This document shows, piece after piece, positions 27,497 through 35,691 of a stretch of DNA of 58,955 nt; position 1 is the stretch's first letter, and the number at the start of each line of letters is the position of its first letter. The DNA comes from Xanthomonas bromi (GTDB lineage: Bacteria; Pseudomonadota; Gammaproteobacteria; Xanthomonadales; Xanthomonadaceae): positions 1-58,955 of the forward strand of contig NZ_FLTX01000002.1 in the NCBI RefSeq assembly GCF_900092025.1, read 5' to 3'. The notes below the pieces were generated by a model. That model ran no database searches, was not told the origin of the DNA, and saw only the letters and a list, made by a program, of their open reading frames with translations. The translations under genes and the position numbers were made by a program.

Positions 27497-29476
27497 TCAG
27501 CGGGTGAGGTGCAGAAACTGCAGGTGACGCTCGTATTGATCGATGATGTCGTTGATGATCTGTTCGCGGCTGTAGCCGACCAGGTCGTAGTCCTGGCTGC
27601 CTTCGTACAGGTACACCTCGGCGCGGTAATACCGCTGGTTGCGGAAGCGCTGCGCGGCAAACGATGGGGTGAGATAGCCGCGCATCACGATCTGGTAGCG
27701 GAACCCCTGCCGTTCGCCGTGATCGACGCTGATTTCCATGTCGCCGTCGTCGATGCGGCTGCTGACCTTCCAGCCTTCCTCTTGCAATTGCGTGGTGACC
27801 GCTTCGATGGCCGTGCGCACGTGGTCGTGCATGAAGCGATACACCTCATCGCGCGCCGGGAAATGCATTGCCTGGCCCAAGCGCTGACGCCAGCCGCCGT
27901 GATGGCGCGATTGCCCGATCAGCGGGCTGGGGCTGTAGAGCTGCGCGCGTTTGCGCTGCGTTTCTTCGTTCAACGCGCGCGACAATCCCCAGGCCATCAG
28001 CAGCAGCACCGCGGAGAACGGCAGCGAGGCCAGCACCACCGCCGATTTCAGTGCGTCCATGTTGCCGGCCAGCAGTAACCCCGCAGTGACCACCGCAGTG
28101 AGCACGCCCCAGAACACGCGTAGCCAGCGCGGACCATCGTCGTGCGGCTCGCCGCCATGCGAAGACAACGTGGACAGCACCACCGTGCCGGAGTCGGCCG
28201 AGGTCACGAAGAACACGAAGCTGATCGCCACGGTGATCGTGATCACCGTGCGGCTCCACGGGTAATGTTGCAGCAACGAATACAGCACCGTCTGCGGCGC
28301 ATCAATGGCCTGCTGCGCCCATGCTGCCTGGCCGTGATGCAGGATTTGGTCCAGCGCGCTGTTGCCGAAGATCGACAGCCACGCCAGCGTGAAGCCGAGC
28401 GGGATCAGCAACACGCCCAACACGAATTCGCGGATGGTGCGGCCGCGCGAGATGCGCGCGATGAACAGCCCCACGAAGGGCGCCCAGCCAATCCACCAGG
28501 CCCAATAGAATACCGTCCAGTTGCCCAGCCAATCGGCACGGCCGCCATAGGCGTAGACGTCGAAACTCTTGTTGACGACGCTGTCCAGGTAGTCGCCCAG
28601 GTTCTGCATCAGCGCATTGAGCAGGTCCTGCGTAGGGCCGGCGAACAGCATGAACACCAACAGCGCGATGGCCAGCAGCATGTTGACGTCCGACATCCAG
28701 CGCACGCCTTTTTCAACGCCCGACACCGCCACCACGATCGCCGCGCCCATCATCGCCGCGATCAGCGCGACCTGCACCCAGTGCGTATGCGGCACATCGA
28801 ACAAGGTGCTCAGCCCCGCGTTGAGGTGCAGCACGCCAAAGCCCATGTCCGCACCGATGCCGAACACCGTCGCCACGATGCCTAGCGCATCCACGGTGTA
28901 GCCGATCGGCCCGTTGATGCGTTTACCGATCAATGGATACAACGCCGAGCGCAACGCCAACGGCAGGTTGTGGCGGAAAGCGAAATACGCCAACGCCATG
29001 GCGGCCAGCGCAAACATGCCCCAACCATGCAGGCCCCAATGCAGAAACAGCACCTGCATCGCCTGACGCGCGGAGGCCTCGCCATTACCGGTACCGCCCT
29101 GCGGCGGTTGCAGATAATGCGTGGGCGGCTCGGAGACGCAGAAGAAGAACAGCGTGATGCTGATGCCGGCGGCGAACAGCATGCCGGCCCAGGAGAGGTA
29201 ACTGAATTCCGGTTCGTCGTGATCGGCGCCGAGCTTGATGTTGCCGCAGCTGGACAAGGCCGTAGCGAGCACGAACACCAGATACAGCGTCATCGCCAGC
29301 AGGTAGTACCAACCGACATTGCGCGATGCCCAGGTCTGCGCCTCCAGCAGCACATGTCCTGATTCAAGCGGAAACACCGACACCAGCAAGGCAAACGTGC
29401 ACACGACCGTAGCGGCCAGCACGAACACCGGGCGCAGGGTGCGCACCGGCAAGGTGTGTGGCGCTGTCGCACTCAT
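27497..29476 (-). CDS. betT: BCCT-family choline transporter (BetT type)
   Basis: A 659-residue transporter with twelve predicted membrane helices. The BCCT signature is GWAPFVGLFIARISRGRTIREF, preceded by the tryptophan-rich YWAWWIGW segment that forms the substrate box. A C-terminal cytoplasmic tail of about 140 residues is typical of osmotically controlled BetT. It imports choline with protons. Transcribed first in a betT-betB-betA order, 39 bases before betB. No betI repressor gene lies in the window. Confidence 0.93.
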   Translation of the reverse strand: MSATAPHTLPVRTLRPVFVLAATVVCTFALLVSVFPLESGHVLLEAQTWASRNVGWYYLLAMTLYLVFVLATALSSCGNIKLGADHDEPEFSYLSWAGMLFAAGISITLFFFCVSEPPTHYLQPPQGGTGNGEASARQAMQVLFLHWGLHGWGMFALAAMALAYFAFRHNLPLALRSALYPLIGKRINGPIGYTVDALGIVATVFGIGADMGFGVLHLNAGLSTLFDVPHTHWVQVALIAAMMGAAIVVAVSGVEKGVRWMSDVNMLLAIALLVFMLFAGPTQDLLNALMQNLGDYLDSVVNKSFDVYAYGGRADWLGNWTVFYWAWWIGWAPFVGLFIARISRGRTIREFVLGVLLIPLGFTLAWLSIFGNSALDQILHHGQAAWAQQAIDAPQTVLYSLLQHYPWSRTVITITVAISFVFFVTSADSGTVVLSTLSSHGGEPHDDGPRWLRVFWGVLTAVVTAGLLLAGNMDALKSAVVLASLPFSAVLLLMAWGLSRALNEETQRKRAQLYSPSPLIGQSRHHGGWRQRLGQAMHFPARDEVYRFMHDHVRTAIEAVTTQLQEEGWKVSSRIDDGDMEISVDHGERQGFRYQIVMRGYLTPSFAAQRFRNQRYYRAEVYLYEGSQDYDLVGYSREQIINDIIDQYERHLQFLHLTR

Positions 29477-29521
29477 GGTGACGCACTCATACGCTGCGTA
29501 TCACGTGCTCTGCTCCCAACC

Positions 29522-29551
29522 AAAAACCGCCTGCGTTATCGCACAGGCGGT
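29522..29551 (-). terminator. Terminator after the phosphodiesterase-like gene
   Basis: On the - strand ACCGCCTG-loop-CAGGCGGT is followed by TTTTTGG. It lies 62 bases past the stop at 29613, between that gene and betT, separating the two transcripts. Confidence 0.8.
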
Positions 29552-29612
29552 GTCGAGGGGGTGTCAGCGGTGGAGTTCGCCAGTGCCAGTCGGTCGGCAC
29601 TTTCCCGATTAT

Positions 29613-30380
29613 CTAACGCAGCAATTGCCGCGGCACGCGGATATCCATCCCCACTGCCAGATGATCGGAAAACGCGGCTGGAATCGCTTCGGTGTGTTCG
29701 ATCACCAGACGATCGCTGACCAGAATGTGGTCGATCGCCCGGTCAGGACGCCAGCTCGGAAAGGTGTGTACTTGGCAACTCGGCGGTTGCAGACGGGTGT
29801 GGCGATACAGCGATTGCATTTCCGGTCGATCGGCCATGCAATTGAAATCGCCCATCAACATCGCGTTGGGATGGTCGGACAACAGTTCGGCGATGAAAGC
29901 CAGCTGCGCCATGCGCGAGTTGGCGCCCAGCGATAGATGCGCCACCGCCACGGCCAGGCCATCGCGGCCCTCACCGAATTTCGCCAGCAGGATGCCGCGC
30001 CCGCCGATGCGGCCGGGCAGGGCATGATCCTGTACTTCCACCGGTTCAAGCTTGCTCAGCAGACCGTTCGCGCTGGACGCCACCCCGCCCATGCGGCGGT
30101 TGGGTTGATGGCTCCAATAATCGAAACCGGCGCGCTCGGCCAGATAGTGGGTCTGGTTGGTAAAGCCCGAGCGCAGGCTGCCGGGATCGGCCTCCTGCAG
30201 GCCGACGATGTCGCGTTCGCCGACCAGCTTGGCGATGCTGTCCAGGCTGGTGCGCTTGCTGCCCAGCGGCAATGCGTGCGACCAGCTCCGCGTCACATAG
30301 TCGCTGTAACGGCGGGTGCTGGAGCCGGCCTGGATATTGGCGGTCAGCACCCGCAGGGTGCGCGAGTCCGAAGCGTTCAC
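29613..30380 (-). CDS. Endonuclease/exonuclease/phosphatase-family protein
   Basis: A 255-residue protein of the DNase I-like superfamily. The metal site shows LQEAD (Glu), GDFNCMADRPE (Asp, Asn) and SDHLAVG (His). The substrate could be nucleic acid, phosphoinositide or lipid; the sequence does not decide. No signal peptide, so cytoplasmic. The start is GTG at 30380, 19 bases after the dsbA-like stop, so it is probably the last gene of the cytochrome c4-dsbA-dsbA series. Confidence 0.82.
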   Translation of the reverse strand: MNASDSRTLRVLTANIQAGSSTRRYSDYVTRSWSHALPLGSKRTSLDSIAKLVGERDIVGLQEADPGSLRSGFTNQTHYLAERAGFDYWSHQPNRRMGGVASSANGLLSKLEPVEVQDHALPGRIGGRGILLAKFGEGRDGLAVAVAHLSLGANSRMAQLAFIAELLSDHPNAMLMGDFNCMADRPEMQSLYRHTRLQPPSCQVHTFPSWRPDRAIDHILVSDRLVIEHTEAIPAAFSDHLAVGMDIRVPRQLLR

Positions 30381-30399
30381 GTGGGTGCGTTCGCCCGAC

Positions 30400-31215
30400 T
30401 CACTTGGTCAGCGTGGCGCGTTCGCGCGCGATCAGGTGATCGGCGATGCGCAGCATGTCCGGGAAGCTCTGGCCCTTGACCAGGTACTTGCCATTGATGA
30501 CCAGCGACGGGGTGCCGGTGAGCTTGCTGCGGGTGGCGAACTGCTTGGCGCGGTTGGTCTTGGCCGACACGCCGAAGCTGCTCATGGTGTCGATGAAGGT
30601 TTTCTGGTCCACGCCATACTTGGCGTAGAACGCAGCGATGTCCTGCACCGAATCCTTGCCGCGCTCGCCCTTGAGGGTCTGGTCGACGTGGATGGCCTTG
30701 TACAGCGCTTCGTGGGTCTTTTCCTGCACGCCCAGCGTTTCAGCGGCGTAGAACGCACGGGCATAGTCGTCCCACGGACCACCGAACATGGCCGGCACAT
30801 AGACGAAATGCACGTCCGATGGCAGGCCGGCCTTCCACGGTCCGATCAGCGGCTGGAACGCGTTGCAGGCCGGGCAGACATAGCCGAACACTTCGGCCAC
30901 TTCGATCTTGCCGGCGGCCTGCTGATAGGGCTGGCCACCGTCGATGTCCAGGTAATCGGTGCCGGCGACCGGCTCGGGGCCATTCGGTGCGCGCGGGGCT
31001 GCGCTGGGCGCGGCAGGCGGCGGAGTGGTGGCGCTTTCGCCGACGGCAGGCGGTGCGGCGGGGGCTGCGGCCGGGGCAGCGGCGGCAGGCGCGGGCGCCG
31101 TTTCGGCAGCTGGGGTGGTGGCGGCAGGTGCGGTGTCGGACGAGCCGTCCTGCGCCTTGCAGGCGACCAGGATCGGCAACAGCGCCATCAGCGTCAGGGC
31201 GAAGCGGGTCTTCAT
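30400..31215 (-). CDS. DsbA-like thiol:disulfide lipoprotein with CPAC active site
   Basis: A 271-residue protein. The signal sequence ends in lipobox LVAC (Cys19). Then comes an Ala/Pro-rich tether of about 60 residues (22-85) and a DsbA fold with active site CPAC at 114-117 and cis-proline loop GTPSLV. The Ala in place of His between the cysteines should change the redox potential from standard DsbA (CPHC). The tether suggests it is anchored in a membrane and reaches into the periplasm. It follows a paralogue by 91 bases with a terminator between. Confidence 0.9.
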   Translation of the reverse strand: MKTRFALTLMALLPILVACKAQDGSSDTAPAATTPAAETAPAPAAAAPAAAPAAPPAVGESATTPPPAAPSAAPRAPNGPEPVAGTDYLDIDGGQPYQQAAGKIEVAEVFGYVCPACNAFQPLIGPWKAGLPSDVHFVYVPAMFGGPWDDYARAFYAAETLGVQEKTHEALYKAIHVDQTLKGERGKDSVQDIAAFYAKYGVDQKTFIDTMSSFGVSAKTNRAKQFATRSKLTGTPSLVINGKYLVKGQSFPDMLRIADHLIARERATLTK

Positions 31216-31252
31216 CGGATTGGATCTCCAGCGTGGGGCGAGAAAAAGGCCG

Positions 31253-31289
31253 GACGGCCGCGGGGCGCATGATGCCACGCGCGGCCGTC
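31253..31289 (-). terminator. Terminator between the two dsbA-like genes
   Basis: GACGGCCGCG and CGCGGCCGTC pair over 10 bases. On the - strand the stem is followed by CGGCC and TTTTT (complement of 31244-31248). It may lower expression of the CPAC gene relative to the CPHC gene. Confidence 0.72.
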
Positions 31290-31306
31290 GCTGGCGGTTA
31301 TGCGGT

Positions 31307-31957
31307 TCAGCGCTTGGCTGGCGCCGTGTGCTCGCGCGCGATCAGGTAGTCGGCCACGCGCAGCATGTCCGGGTAATTGCGCGCGCCGATCAGGTAGCGG
31401 CCGTTGACGATGATGGCCGGGGTGCCGGGAATCTTGCTGCGCAGCGCGAACTCGCGTGCGGCCTTGAGCCTGGCATCCACCGCCTCACTCTTGTAGGTCT
31501 CGATGAAGCGCTGCTGCGGGATTCCGTAATTGGCGTAGAACGCGGCCAGTTCTTCCGGCGCCACGTTCTGGGTGGGCACGGTCTGCTTCTCATGGATGGC
31601 GTCGAACATGGCGCGGTGGCTGCGCTTGGCCACACCCAGGATGTCGGCAGCGAAGTAGGCGCGCGCAAAGGCGTCCCAGAAGCCGCCGAAGACGGCCGGC
31701 ACCGGGGTGAAGCGCACATACGACGGCTGCTTGGCCGCCCAGGCTTCCAACACCGGCTCGAAATGCGCGCAGTGCGGACAGGTGTAGCCGAACACTTCGG
31801 TCACTTCGACCTTGCCGGCCAGCGGCGCGTACGGCTGGCCGCCGTCGATCAGGGTGTAGTCCTCGCCTTCGACCGGCGCGGCTTTCTTGTCGGCGGCACA
31901 GGCCGCCAGCGGCAACAGGAACAACACCAGCAGGGGCAGACGGGAAAGCAATTTCAT
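31307..31957 (-). CDS. dsbA: DsbA-family thiol:disulfide oxidoreductase (CPHC)
   Basis: A 216-residue lipoprotein-type DsbA. The signal sequence ends in LAAC (lipobox Cys20); the active site CPHC is at 60-63; the cis-proline loop is GTPAII. It catalyses disulfide formation in exported proteins. The start at 31957 gives MKLLSRLPLL; the upstream open frame to 32113 has no support. The pair of paralogues shares the IDGGQPY and EVFGY stretches and clearly arose by tandem duplication; this copy has the shorter tether and canonical active site. Confidence 0.93.
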   Translation of the reverse strand: MKLLSRLPLLVLFLLPLAACAADKKAAPVEGEDYTLIDGGQPYAPLAGKVEVTEVFGYTCPHCAHFEPVLEAWAAKQPSYVRFTPVPAVFGGFWDAFARAYFAADILGVAKRSHRAMFDAIHEKQTVPTQNVAPEELAAFYANYGIPQQRFIETYKSEAVDARLKAAREFALRSKIPGTPAIIVNGRYLIGARNYPDMLRVADYLIAREHTAPAKR

Positions 31958-31994
31958 GCGGGCTCCGTGGGGGGCAAGGGGAGAGCGGGAAACG

Positions 31995-32022
31995 ACGACG
32001 CCGGTCGCGGGACCGGCGTCGT
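31995..32022 (-). terminator. Hairpin between cytochrome c4 and dsbA
   Basis: A perfect 12-bp stem ACGACGCCGGTC with a 4-base loop, 38 bases before the dsbA start on the - strand. The following T-tract is weak (CGTTTCC), so it may attenuate. Confidence 0.6.
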
Positions 32023-32051
32023 GAAGCGGTGTGGCAACGGCAGGTACCAGT

Positions 32052-32840
32052 TTACGAACGCGCCGGCGCTCCTGCAGGCGGCTGCGCGGCCGCAGCGTCG
32101 TCAGCACGATCATGCAGGCCTTGCAGATAGCTGGCCAGCGCCTGGATCTCCTGCTCGGTCAGCGGATGCGCTACCTGCGCCATGATATTGAACAGCGCCG
32201 GATTGCGCTCCTGGGTGGTGCCAGCCTGATATTCCTTCAGGCGACGTGCCACGTAGTCGGCGTGCTGCCCGCCCAGGCGTGGATAGGCCGGCCCCGGATT
32301 ACCGCTGCCGGATGGCCCATGGCAGGCCATGCAGGCCGGCACGCCGCGCGCAATGTCGCCGCCGCGGTAGAGCTTCTCGCCGACCTCGTAGAACTTCATG
32401 CCCTGGTAGGGGCCCTCGGTGATCGCTGCGTCGTCGGCGACACCGGCGGAGGCCTTTTGGGTCGCGAAGTAAGCCCCCAGGTCGCGCATGTCCTGTGCGG
32501 TGAGGTCCTTGACGAACGGCACCATCACTGCCGACATACCGGTATTGCGCTCGCCGCTGGCGATCAGTGCCACCTGATGCGCCACGTAGCGCTCGGTTTG
32601 CCCGGCGATGCGCGGGTACATCGCCACCGCCGGATTGCCGTCCGGTCCATGGCAGGCCGCACAGGCAGCGGCCTTGGTCTGGCCGGCCTTGGCATCGCCC
32701 CAGGTGGTCTTGGCCAGGTCCACCTCCAGCGGCGCAATGCGCACCGGCGGCGGATCGGGGATCGGCGTAACCGCCGATTGCGCAAACGCCACCGCCGCAA
32801 CGACCGGCACGGCGAGGACTAGCACACGAGCATGGCGCAT
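32052..32840 (-). CDS. Di-haem cytochrome c4
   Basis: A 262-residue exported protein with a signal peptide of about 20 residues (AAVAFA). Two haem-binding CxxCH motifs are present: CAACH at 60-64 and CMACH about 110 residues later, each with a downstream GQxxxY pattern typical of cytochrome c4 (AGQTERY, GGQHADY). It likely delivers electrons to a terminal oxidase. First gene of the dsbA cluster and divergent from engB, with 144 bases of shared promoter space. Confidence 0.93.
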   Translation of the reverse strand: MRHARVLVLAVPVVAAVAFAQSAVTPIPDPPPVRIAPLEVDLAKTTWGDAKAGQTKAAACAACHGPDGNPAVAMYPRIAGQTERYVAHQVALIASGERNTGMSAVMVPFVKDLTAQDMRDLGAYFATQKASAGVADDAAITEGPYQGMKFYEVGEKLYRGGDIARGVPACMACHGPSGSGNPGPAYPRLGGQHADYVARRLKEYQAGTTQERNPALFNIMAQVAHPLTEQEIQALASYLQGLHDRADDAAAAQPPAGAPARS

Positions 32841-32984
32841 CAGCTAAAGCTCCGTATGGACCCGGCCCGCGCGCATTGGGTACTGGCAGTGGCAGGCGTG
32901 CTTCGATTATCGACACGCCTTTGCGCCAGGGTCAACGAACAGTGCAGCAAAACCGGCAGAGCCCGAACGTGCGATCCTAGCGGG

Positions 32985-33608
32985 ATGTCGCTCCTTATCG
33001 AACAAGCCCGCTACCACCTGTCCGCCCACAACGCCCGGCAATTGCCCGACGATGGCGGCTACGAGGTGGCCTTCGCCGGCCGCTCCAATGCCGGAAAATC
33101 CAGCGCGCTCAATGCGCTGACCCGCCAAAACTCGCTGGCGCGCGTGTCCAAGACGCCCGGCCGCACCCAACAGCTGGTGTTCTTCCAGATCCAGCCCGAG
33201 CGCTATCTGGTGGATCTGCCCGGTTATGGCTATGCCAAGGTGCCGCAGGACCTGCAGGCGCACTGGCAGGCCTTCATCGACCGCTATTTCCGCACCCGCG
33301 AGGCCTTGCGCGGGCTGGTGGTGGTGATGGACATCCGCCACCCGCTCAAGGACTACGACCTGCAGATGCTCGGTTATGCGGCCGAACGCGGCCTGCCCGC
33401 GCACGGTTTGCTGACCAAGGCCGACAAGCTCGGCCGTGGCCAGCAGATGCAGACCCTGCAGAAGGTCAAGAAGGAAGTGACCTCGCGCTTCGGCGACAGC
33501 GTGACCGTGCAGACCTACTCGGGCGAATCGCGCCAGGGCGTGGACGAACTGCGCGGCATCGTCGGTGACTGGCTGGGCCTAGACGTGGAAACCACCACGC
33601 CGCAATGA
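32985..33608 (+). CDS. engB: Ribosome biogenesis GTPase EngB (YihA/YsxC)
   Basis: A 207-residue TRAFAC GTPase of normal length: G1 GRSNAGKS at 32-39, G2 region KTPGRTQ, G3 DLPGYGYA and G4 TKAD. It acts in 50S subunit assembly and is usually essential. The ATG at 32985 (MSLLIEQARYHLS) matches the family; the frame open to 32832 is not used. In many proteobacteria engB neighbours cytochrome c4 and dsbA, as here. Terminated at 33660. Confidence 0.96.
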   Translation: MSLLIEQARYHLSAHNARQLPDDGGYEVAFAGRSNAGKSSALNALTRQNSLARVSKTPGRTQQLVFFQIQPERYLVDLPGYGYAKVPQDLQAHWQAFIDRYFRTREALRGLVVVMDIRHPLKDYDLQMLGYAAERGLPAHGLLTKADKLGRGQQMQTLQKVKKEVTSRFGDSVTVQTYSGESRQGVDELRGIVGDWLGLDVETTTPQ

Positions 33609-33659
33609 TGCCCTGCAACACGATTGTCAGGCCTGGGCCGATGTCCATGGTGTCAGAGC

Positions 33660-33683
33660 AACGGCGGACTTCGGTCCGCCGTT
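33660..33683 (+). terminator. UUCG terminator of engB
   Basis: AACGGCGGAC-TTCG-GTCCGCCGTT, a perfect 10-bp stem with a stable tetraloop, followed by TGCGTTTC. The next 361 bases up to gshA show no further gene. Confidence 0.85.
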
Positions 33684-34044
33684 TGCGTTTCAAGCGGCAT
33701 GCTGGGCGGATGGAACCGAGCACGGATGCGCGCGCTGGAGCCTACACTGATCGGCGGGTCGCATGCGGTGTACTGCTCGTCCTGCTCATCATGTCTGGCG
33801 AGCAGGACCGGTGCTCAGTGATTGTCGGGCTTTGCCGGAGGGCGCTGCCTCCTCTGGCCGCGCAGCCTGGCAGGTTGACGCGGATCACGCCGCCGCTGCC
33901 AGCGATGGCGGGCGCGCATCGATGGAAATCTCATGCCCTGCCGGTGTCGCCAATCTTTTCGCGCCGGGCGGTTATAGTGCGGGCCTTGCGGTGGCAGGGG
34001 AGTATCCCCGCATCGTTTCCCCTCTTTCGTTTGCGAGCGTGCCC

Positions 34045-35409
34045 TTGTCGAGTCCCAGCCACGTTGCCGAAACGCCGATCACCGAACGCGCGGAGCTGGT
34101 CCAGGTGCTGGCCTCCGGCGAGAAGCCGAGTGCGGACTGGCGGATCGGCACCGAGCACGAGAAGTTCGGCTTCCAGCTCGACGACCTGCGCGCGCCCACC
34201 TTCGAAGGCGCGCGCGGCATCGAGGCCTTGCTGACCGGGCTGATCCGTTTCGGCTGGGAGCCGGTGCAGGAAAACGGCCACACCATCGCGCTGTTGCGCG
34301 ACGGCGCCTCGGTCACGCTGGAGCCGGCCGGGCAGCTGGAACTGTCCGGCGCCGCGGTGGAAACCCTGCACCACACCTGCGTGGAAACCGGCACCCATCT
34401 GGACGAGGTGGCGCAGGTCGCCGGCGAGTTGCAGTTGGGGTTTCTGGGCATGGGCTTCCAGCCCAAGTGGCGCCGCGACCAGATGCCGTGGATGCCCAAG
34501 GGCCGCTACCAGATCATGAAGAACTACATGCCCAAGGTCGGCGCGCTCGGCCTGGACATGATGACGCGCACCTGCACGGTGCAGGTCAACCTGGATTACG
34601 CCACCGAAGCGGACATGGTGAAGAAGTTCCGCGTATCCCTGGCGCTGCAGCCGATCGCCACCGCTTTGTTCGCCGACTCGCCGTTCACCGAAGGCAAGCC
34701 CAACGGTTACCTGAGCTACCGCTCGCATATCTGGACCGACACCGACGCCGACCGCACCGGCATGCTGGATTTCGTGTTCGAAGACGGCTTCAGCTACGAG
34801 CGTTACGTGGATTATCTGCTCGATGTGCCGATGTATTTTTCCTACCGCGACGGCGTCTATCACGACGCCAGCGGGCAGAGCTTCCGCGACTTCATGCAGG
34901 GCAGGCTGCCGGCGCTGCCGGGCGCCTTGCCGACGCTGCGCGACTGGTCGGACCACATGACCACCGCGTTTCCGGAAGTGCGTTTGAAGAAGTATCTGGA
35001 GATGCGCGGCGCTGATGCCGGTCCCTGGGATCGCCTGTGCGCGTTGTCGGCGTTCTGGGTGGGCCTGCTGTACGACCAGACTGCACTGGATGCAGCCTGG
35101 GACCTGGTCAAGGATTTCAGCCCGACCGAGCGGCATGCGCTGCGCGACGGCGTGCCCAGGTACGCATTGGGCCTGCCGTTCCGCAACGGCACTGCGCGCG
35201 ATCTGGCGGTGGAAGCGGTCAATATTGCGCGCGAAGGCCTACGCCGCCGCGCACGCCTGAATCGCGACGGGCAGGACGAAACCGGCTTTCTGGATGTGAT
35301 CGCCGAGATCGCCGAAACCGGCGTCACCGCCGCCGAACGCAAGCTGGCGCTGTATCACGGCGCGTGGAAGGGCGATATCGATCGCGTGTTTGGCGAGTTT
35401 GCGTACTGA
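34045..35409 (+). CDS. gshA: Glutamate-cysteine ligase, plant/proteobacterial type
   Basis: An enzyme of about 454 residues catalysing the first step of glutathione synthesis. The GCS2-type motifs are GTEHEKFGF, then MGFQPKWRRDQMPWMPKGRY and MMTRTCTVQVNLDY. It belongs to the plant-like class, not the E. coli class. No ATG gives a normal N-terminus; TTG at 34045 (LSSPSHVAETP) or GTG at 34039 are the best starts, both with weak ribosome sites. The frame is open from 33763. Glutathione is needed for the formaldehyde operon at 39.5-42.5 kb. Confidence 0.93.
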   Translation: MSSPSHVAETPITERAELVQVLASGEKPSADWRIGTEHEKFGFQLDDLRAPTFEGARGIEALLTGLIRFGWEPVQENGHTIALLRDGASVTLEPAGQLELSGAAVETLHHTCVETGTHLDEVAQVAGELQLGFLGMGFQPKWRRDQMPWMPKGRYQIMKNYMPKVGALGLDMMTRTCTVQVNLDYATEADMVKKFRVSLALQPIATALFADSPFTEGKPNGYLSYRSHIWTDTDADRTGMLDFVFEDGFSYERYVDYLLDVPMYFSYRDGVYHDASGQSFRDFMQGRLPALPGALPTLRDWSDHMTTAFPEVRLKKYLEMRGADAGPWDRLCALSAFWVGLLYDQTALDAAWDLVKDFSPTERHALRDGVPRYALGLPFRNGTARDLAVEAVNIAREGLRRRARLNRDGQDETGFLDVIAEIAETGVTAAERKLALYHGAWKGDIDRVFGEFAY

Positions 35410-35427
35410 GTGAGGGATGTTGAGCCG

Positions 35428-35454
35428 AACGCGCGCCGTGATGCGGCGCGTTTT
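35428..35454 (+). terminator. Terminator of gshA
   Basis: AACGCGC...GCGCGTTTT, a stem with an internal mismatch ending in TTTT, 19 bases past the stop. The remaining 237 bases to the end of the convergent kinase gene hold nothing recognisable. Confidence 0.7.
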
Positions 35455-35691
35455 GCTGTCTGCGGATGCGTAAGCGGTGATCGTGATCGGTCACTGATAC
35501 AGCCTTTGTTGCCCGCGGTTTTCGTACTGGCGCCTTGAGGCGCACGGTCGGTAGCCGTCCGCGCTTGTGCGTTGCCGGCACTGGATCAGCGCGATGGCGC
35601 GCTGGCGGGTGCGGTGCGCCGCAAGGCGTGCGGCGATGCCGTTATCGGGTGTGTGCCTTGCCCCTTCGTTTGCGCCGGCTGCGGTCTGCGC

